A stretch of 9,532 bases of DNA from the NCBI GenBank assembly GCA_964355045.1, contig CAYHCM010000135.1, forward strand, positions 1 to 9,532, read 5' to 3'. Shown one piece after another: positions 6,253-9,532 of this stretch. Within the stretch, counting starts at the first letter, position 1, and each line of letters begins with the position of its first letter. Source of the DNA: JABWCE01 sp964355045 (GTDB taxonomy: Bacteria > Bacteroidota > Bacteroidia > NS11-12g > UBA9320). The position numbers were made by a program, and so were the translations under genes. The notes under the pieces were generated by a model that saw nothing but the letters and a program-made list of their open reading frames with translations, was not told where the DNA came from and did not search any database.

Positions 6253-7515
6253 ATGAAATCATACCACGATAAGGATAAAGGAATAGGAATATTATTCGAT
6301 GAAATTTATATTGTAAATGGAGCCCGAACCCCATTTGGAAGATATTGCGGAACATTGGCCAATGTGTCGCCTACCGATTTGGGAATTTTCGCGAGCCGGG
6401 CAGCCTTAAATAAATGCGGCGTTCCGGCAACTGAAATAGATCAGGCCATCATTGCCAATATTGGGCAATCATCATGCGATGCCTACTTTCTGCCCAGACA
6501 CATTGCTTTGTATGCGGGTTTACCCATGACCATTCCGGCACTGATGGTACAACGAATTTGTGCATCGGGTTTTGAAACGATGATAACCGCTTCAGAGCAA
6601 ATTACGCTCGGAAAAGCTGATTTGGTTATGTGTTGCGGTGTCGAAAATATGTCGCTGTCACCAACGGTAAGTTTTGGAAACAGAATGGGCTATCAGCTCG
6701 GAAGGCCTGTATTTAAGGATATGCTTTGGGAAGCCCTGGACGATACCGCCGCCGGCTACCCTATGGGATATACGGCCGAAAATGTTGCCCAGAAACATAA
6801 CATCACCCGTGTTCAATGCGATGAATACGCTTTGTTGTCTTTTCAACGCGCCTTAAATGCCCGTAATAATTTAATTTTTAAAGATGAAATAACCCCTGTT
6901 AATTCCACAGTATTTGAAGCTGAAGGACTAAAACCGAGAAAAGTAAAGCTATCAGGAGGTGTTAAAGATTTTATAACAGATGAACATACCCGTGAAACGA
7001 CTGCCGAAGCACTTGCAAAATTACCGAATGTATTTTCGGATGTGGGGGTATTAACAGCAGGTAATTGCAGCGGAATAGTAGATGGCGCAGCCGCTTCTGT
7101 GGTCGCAAATGGTTCAATAATTAAGGCTAAAAAATTAAAACCGATTGCCAGAATAGTTGGAGCCGCCACCAGCGGAATTGACCCTAAATTAATGGGATTG
7201 GCGCCTGTTCCGACGATCAAACTCCTTTTGGAAATTGCAGGCTTAAAAATTGGAGATATAGGATTATTTGAAATTAACGAAGCATTTTCATCGCAGGTTA
7301 TTGGTTGCGAAATTGAATTGGGTATTGACCGCCAAAGATTAAATGTAAATGGGGGAGCCATTGCAATAGGTCATCCATTAGCTGCAAGCGGATTAAGGCT
7401 CTCACTAACTTTGGTTAGGGAAATGGCGTTAAGAAAAGTAAAATACGGAATTGCATCTGCCTGTATTGGTGGCGGACAAGGAACGGCTATACTTTTTGAA
7501 AATATAAATATTTAA
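6253..7515 (+). CDS. Thiolase (acetyl-CoA C-acyltransferase)
   Basis: The 420-aa thiolase is of the degradative/biosynthetic thiolase II type. It cleaves a 3-oxoacyl-CoA with CoA to acetyl-CoA and a shortened acyl-CoA, or runs in reverse. Active-site residues are all present: nucleophile Cys103 in RICASGFE, NEAF (Asn342), His374 in GGAIAIGHPLAASG, and the second Cys404 in CIGGGQG. The N-terminus is about 15 residues longer than usual (charged MKSYHDKDKGIG before the first strand IYIVNGARTPFG). Met1 at 6253 is the first ATG after the upstream stop, 17 nt away, with an A-rich leader; no closer in-frame ATG fits the domain start. In this cluster it would serve beta-oxidation of the pimeloyl-CoA-type product after ring opening, or of acetoacetyl-CoA. 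Exact chain-length preference cannot be read from sequence. The gene ends 4 nt before the small winged-helix gene. Confidence 0.92.
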   Translation: MKSYHDKDKGIGILFDEIYIVNGARTPFGRYCGTLANVSPTDLGIFASRAALNKCGVPATEIDQAIIANIGQSSCDAYFLPRHIALYAGLPMTIPALMVQRICASGFETMITASEQITLGKADLVMCCGVENMSLSPTVSFGNRMGYQLGRPVFKDMLWEALDDTAAGYPMGYTAENVAQKHNITRVQCDEYALLSFQRALNARNNLIFKDEITPVNSTVFEAEGLKPRKVKLSGGVKDFITDEHTRETTAEALAKLPNVFSDVGVLTAGNCSGIVDGAAASVVANGSIIKAKKLKPIARIVGAATSGIDPKLMGLAPVPTIKLLLEIAGLKIGDIGLFEINEAFSSQVIGCEIELGIDRQRLNVNGGAIAIGHPLAASGLRLSLTLVREMALRKVKYGIASACIGGGQGTAILFENINI

Positions 7516-7519
7516 TAAA

Positions 7520-7699
7520 ATGGAAATATCAGAACAAATAATTAGTGTAATGAAGAACTCCGGTAAACCATTAAAGTGTGGTGAGCTATCTGAATTATCA
7601 GGAATAGATAAAACGGTGGTTGAAAAAAGCTTAAAAAAACTTCAAAAGGAAGGAATCGTGACTTCTCCTATTCGATGCTATTATGAACTTAAAAAATAA
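7520..7699 (+). CDS. Small winged-helix DNA-binding protein, 59 aa
   Basis: The frame begins MEISEQIISV and ends YYELKK before TAA at 7697. It reads as one winged-helix domain. Helix 1 is about residues 3-13, helix 2 about 20-27 (CGELSELSG), the likely recognition helix about 31-43 (KTVVEKSLKKLQKEG), and the wing is IVTSPIRCYYEL. One-domain proteins of this design (the G-K-P-hydrophobic turn, then a basic helix, then SP-x-RCYY) recur in anaerobes near metabolic genes, as I recall. The gene lies 4 nt after the thiolase stop and 5 nt before the Had start, so it must be co-transcribed. No ligand domain is present, so it may be a simple DNA-binding accessory regulator of this operon. The role is inference; the coding call rests on tight packing and the coherent fold. 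Confidence 0.75.
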   Translation: MEISEQIISVMKNSGKPLKCGELSELSGIDKTVVEKSLKKLQKEGIVTSPIRCYYELKK

Positions 7700-7704
7700 T
7701 AAGG

Positions 7705-8766
7705 ATGGAAAACCATAAATTATATCAGTGGCAAATGATAGCACCGGACGGGGAGTTCAAAAAAACTGAAGGAAGTTTTCCCGAACTTAAAGAAGGTGAA
7801 GTATTAGTGAAAATTGCCGGATGTGGCGTATGCCATACCGATATAAGTTTTTGGCATTACGGCGTTAAAACCAAGCATGAATTACCACTTACCCTTGGTC
7901 ATGAAATAAGCGGCACCGTGGTTGAAGGGCCTGAAAATTTAGTAGGTAAAAATGTAATTATTCCTGCGGTGTTACCTTGTGGAAATTGTGAATTGTGCAA
8001 CAATGGCAGAAGCAATATTTGCCAAAATCAACTGATGCCGGGAAATGATTTTCACGGTGGATTTGCATCTCATATTGTGGTTCCTCATAAATATTTATGC
8101 TCCGTTCCTGATTCAATATTAAAAAAATATTCATTGGAAGAACTCTCCGTAATAGCGGATGCCATTTCAACGCCTTATCAGGTGATGAAAAAATCAGAAC
8201 TGGTAAAAGGCGATTTGGCTATTGTTATTGGGGTTGGCGGTGTTGGGATTTACGGCGCTTTGATTGCTAAAATAATGGGAGCTAAAGTATTGGCTATTGA
8301 TATAAATGATGAAAAGTTAGGACAAGCCAAAAACAATGGAATTGATGCCACTCTCAATTCAAAAAATTTGGATATAAAAGAAATAAAAACCAGAGTTAGA
8401 GAAATTGCCAAAGATTTGGGTGTCTCAAAATATGGCTGGAAAATATTTGAATTTTCAGGAACAGCCGCCGGTCAGGATTTGGCTTTCAATTTAATCACCT
8501 ATACATCTACGCTAAGCATAGTTGGTTTTACAATGAATAAGCTTGAAGTGAGGTTAAGCAACCTGATGGCCTTTGATGCAAAACTTATTGGAACCTGGGG
8601 TTGTAAACCTGAATTGTATCCGGAAGTTGTTTACCTGATTGCATCCGGAAAACTGGAAATAAAAGACTTTGTTCAAACCTTTCCCATGTCAAAAATTAAC
8701 GAAGTTTTTAAAAACACTTTGGAACATAAATACAATAAACGTTCGGTTCTTGTAGCTGATTTTTAA
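7705..8766 (+). CDS. had: 6-hydroxycyclohex-1-ene-1-carbonyl-CoA dehydrogenase
   Basis: This NAD-dependent, zinc-containing alcohol dehydrogenase of the MDR family oxidises 6-hydroxycyclohex-1-ene-1-carbonyl-CoA to the 6-oxo compound in anaerobic benzoyl-CoA degradation. It has 353 aa, near the about 368 of the Thauera enzyme. Catalytic zinc region: GCGVCHTD (Cys43) and GHE (His66, Glu67). Structural zinc cysteines: 92, 95, 98 and 106 in PCGNCELC and NIC. Rossmann motif: GVGGVG (176-181) with Asp199 at the second strand end, favouring NAD. Family-specific stretches are MPGNDFHGGFASHIVVP, ADAISTPYQ, EFSGTAAGQ and RLSNLMAFDAK; these separate Had from general alcohol dehydrogenases. The start at 7705 is set by the stop of the small gene 5 nt upstream. 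AAGG directly before ATG is too close to be a normal Shine-Dalgarno site. It is followed 21 nt later by oah, its pathway partner. Confidence 0.93.
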   Translation: MENHKLYQWQMIAPDGEFKKTEGSFPELKEGEVLVKIAGCGVCHTDISFWHYGVKTKHELPLTLGHEISGTVVEGPENLVGKNVIIPAVLPCGNCELCNNGRSNICQNQLMPGNDFHGGFASHIVVPHKYLCSVPDSILKKYSLEELSVIADAISTPYQVMKKSELVKGDLAIVIGVGGVGIYGALIAKIMGAKVLAIDINDEKLGQAKNNGIDATLNSKNLDIKEIKTRVREIAKDLGVSKYGWKIFEFSGTAAGQDLAFNLITYTSTLSIVGFTMNKLEVRLSNLMAFDAKLIGTWGCKPELYPEVVYLIASGKLEIKDFVQTFPMSKINEVFKNTLEHKYNKRSVLVADF

Positions 8767-8787
8767 ACATAAAACAAAATAAAAAAT

Positions 8788-9532
8788 ATGACTCATTTAA
8801 TAAATCACAATCTCTTTGCTCACAACTATACAGACATTCTTTTTGAAAAACGCCCATGTTTGGATAATGACGGAACGCCGGTTAAAGACCTTTATAACGC
8901 ATGGATTATCTTAAATAATCCCAAACAATATAACTCCTACACAACCCAGGCCGTTAAAGAAATTATCTTAGCTTTTGGTGAAGCCTCTAACGATAGAAGT
9001 GTTGTAGCTGTAATATTCACAGCTTTTGGTGATAAGGCTTTTTGTACCGGTGGAAATACGAAAGAATATGCAGAGTACTATGCCGGAAATCCTCAGGAAT
9101 ACAGCCAGTACATGCGTTTGTTCAACGATATGGTGAGTGCAATACTTAAATGCGAAAAACCGGTAATATGCCGTGTTAACGGAATGAGAATTGGCGGTGG
9201 ACAAGAAATAGGGATGGCTTGTGATTTTACAGTTGCCACAGATTTAGCAAGGTTTGGACAGGCCGGCCCAAAACACGGAAGTGCTGCCATTGGAGGAGCA
9301 ACAGATTTTTTACATCTTTACGTAGGTGTGGAAAGAGCCATGATGTCCCTTACACTTTGCGAGCCCTGGACGGCTCATCAGGCCTATTATTTTGGAATGA
9401 TAACCGATGTTGTTCCGGCTTTAAAAGTGGATGGTAAATTTATACCAAATCCTTTGGTAGTGCTGGATAAACAAACGGATGAATTCGGAAAACTGGTTTT
9501 TGGAACCATGAAAAAAGGTGACGCATTAAAAG
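8788..9532 (+). CDS. oah: 6-oxocyclohex-1-ene-1-carbonyl-CoA hydrolase (3' truncated by window edge)
   Basis: This crotonase-family enzyme adds water twice to 6-oxocyclohex-1-ene-1-carbonyl-CoA and opens the ring to 3-hydroxypimeloyl-CoA. It is the ring-cleavage step of anaerobic benzoyl-CoA degradation. The window holds 248 of about 377 expected residues, open to the last base. Seen: NAWIILNNPKQYNSYTT (38-54), the oxyanion-hole blocks AFCTGGNTKEYAEYYAG (84-100) and NGMRIGGGQEIGMACDF (131-147), QAGPKHGSA, CEPWTAHQAYYFG and the VDGKFIPNPLVV insertion. These stretches are near-diagnostic of Oah among crotonases. ATG 8788 follows a 21-nt A-rich leader (AAACAAAATAAAAAAT) with no Shine-Dalgarno motif, typical of Bacteroidota. 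It sits directly after had, as in other benzoate degraders. The dienoyl-CoA hydratase that should precede Had in the pathway is not in this window. Confidence 0.95.
   Translation, partial: MTHLINHNLFAHNYTDILFEKRPCLDNDGTPVKDLYNAWIILNNPKQYNSYTTQAVKEIILAFGEASNDRSVVAVIFTAFGDKAFCTGGNTKEYAEYYAGNPQEYSQYMRLFNDMVSAILKCEKPVICRVNGMRIGGGQEIGMACDFTVATDLARFGQAGPKHGSAAIGGATDFLHLYVGVERAMMSLTLCEPWTAHQAYYFGMITDVVPALKVDGKFIPNPLVVLDKQTDEFGKLVFGTMKKGDALK

Noticed and set aside
6843..7361. A 172-codon open frame on the - strand
   Set aside because: It is antisense to the thiolase, which has all active-site residues. The antisense peptide has no recognisable domain and there is no sign of a promoter.

Overview
The window comes from an anaerobic bacterium that degrades aromatic acids through benzoyl-CoA. 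All recognisable genes lie on the + strand. Three features point to a Bacteroidota-like host: the sequence is AT-rich, most start codons follow A-rich leaders with no Shine-Dalgarno motif, and an intergenic TACGAAT-type tandem repeat is present. The host call is inference; no rRNA or other taxonomic marker is present.

Layout from left to right. (1) Bases 1-699 hold the C-terminal four fifths of a BcrD/BzdQ-type ATPase subunit of ATP-dependent (class I) benzoyl-CoA reductase. (2) Bases 700-911 hold the first copy of a nested palindromic repeat. (3) Bases 912-3056 encode a fused ADP-forming acyl/acetyl-CoA synthetase. (4) Bases 3071-3137 hold a 40-bp tandem repeat that runs into exactly 100 N (3138-3237), a scaffolding gap of unknown real size. 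(5) Bases 3238-3725 encode the C-terminal part of a BzdN/BcrC/HgdB-family subunit, the catalytic type of protein in benzoyl-CoA reductases and 2-hydroxyacyl-CoA dehydratases. (6) Bases 3743-4198 encode a 151-aa protein resembling the small C-terminal domain of AMP-forming acyl-CoA ligases. (7) Bases 4199-4387 hold the second copy of the nested palindrome. (8) Bases 4388-6235 encode a fusion of a ketopantoate-reductase-like dehydrogenase with a BadF/BcrA/HgdC ATPase (activase). (9) Thiolase (6253-7515), a 59-aa winged-helix protein (7520-7699), Had (7705-8766) and Oah (8788 to the window edge) follow with intergenic spacings of only 4-21 nt and are probably one transcription unit.

How the genes fit together. 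Class I reductase (BcrD plus the BzdN-like subunit and others not seen here) reduces benzoyl-CoA to a cyclohexadienoyl-CoA. A hydratase not present in the window would give 6-hydroxycyclohex-1-ene-1-carbonyl-CoA. Had oxidises this to the 6-oxo compound, Oah adds water and opens the ring to a pimeloyl-CoA derivative, and the thiolase serves later beta-oxidation. The ADP-forming synthetase could conserve energy by turning acetyl-CoA into acetate plus ATP, or could activate an acid substrate.

The most unusual items are the dehydrogenase-activase fusion, the two nested palindromes with conserved arms but divergent spacers of nearly fixed length, and the stand-alone AMP-ligase-like domain with a four-cysteine pattern.
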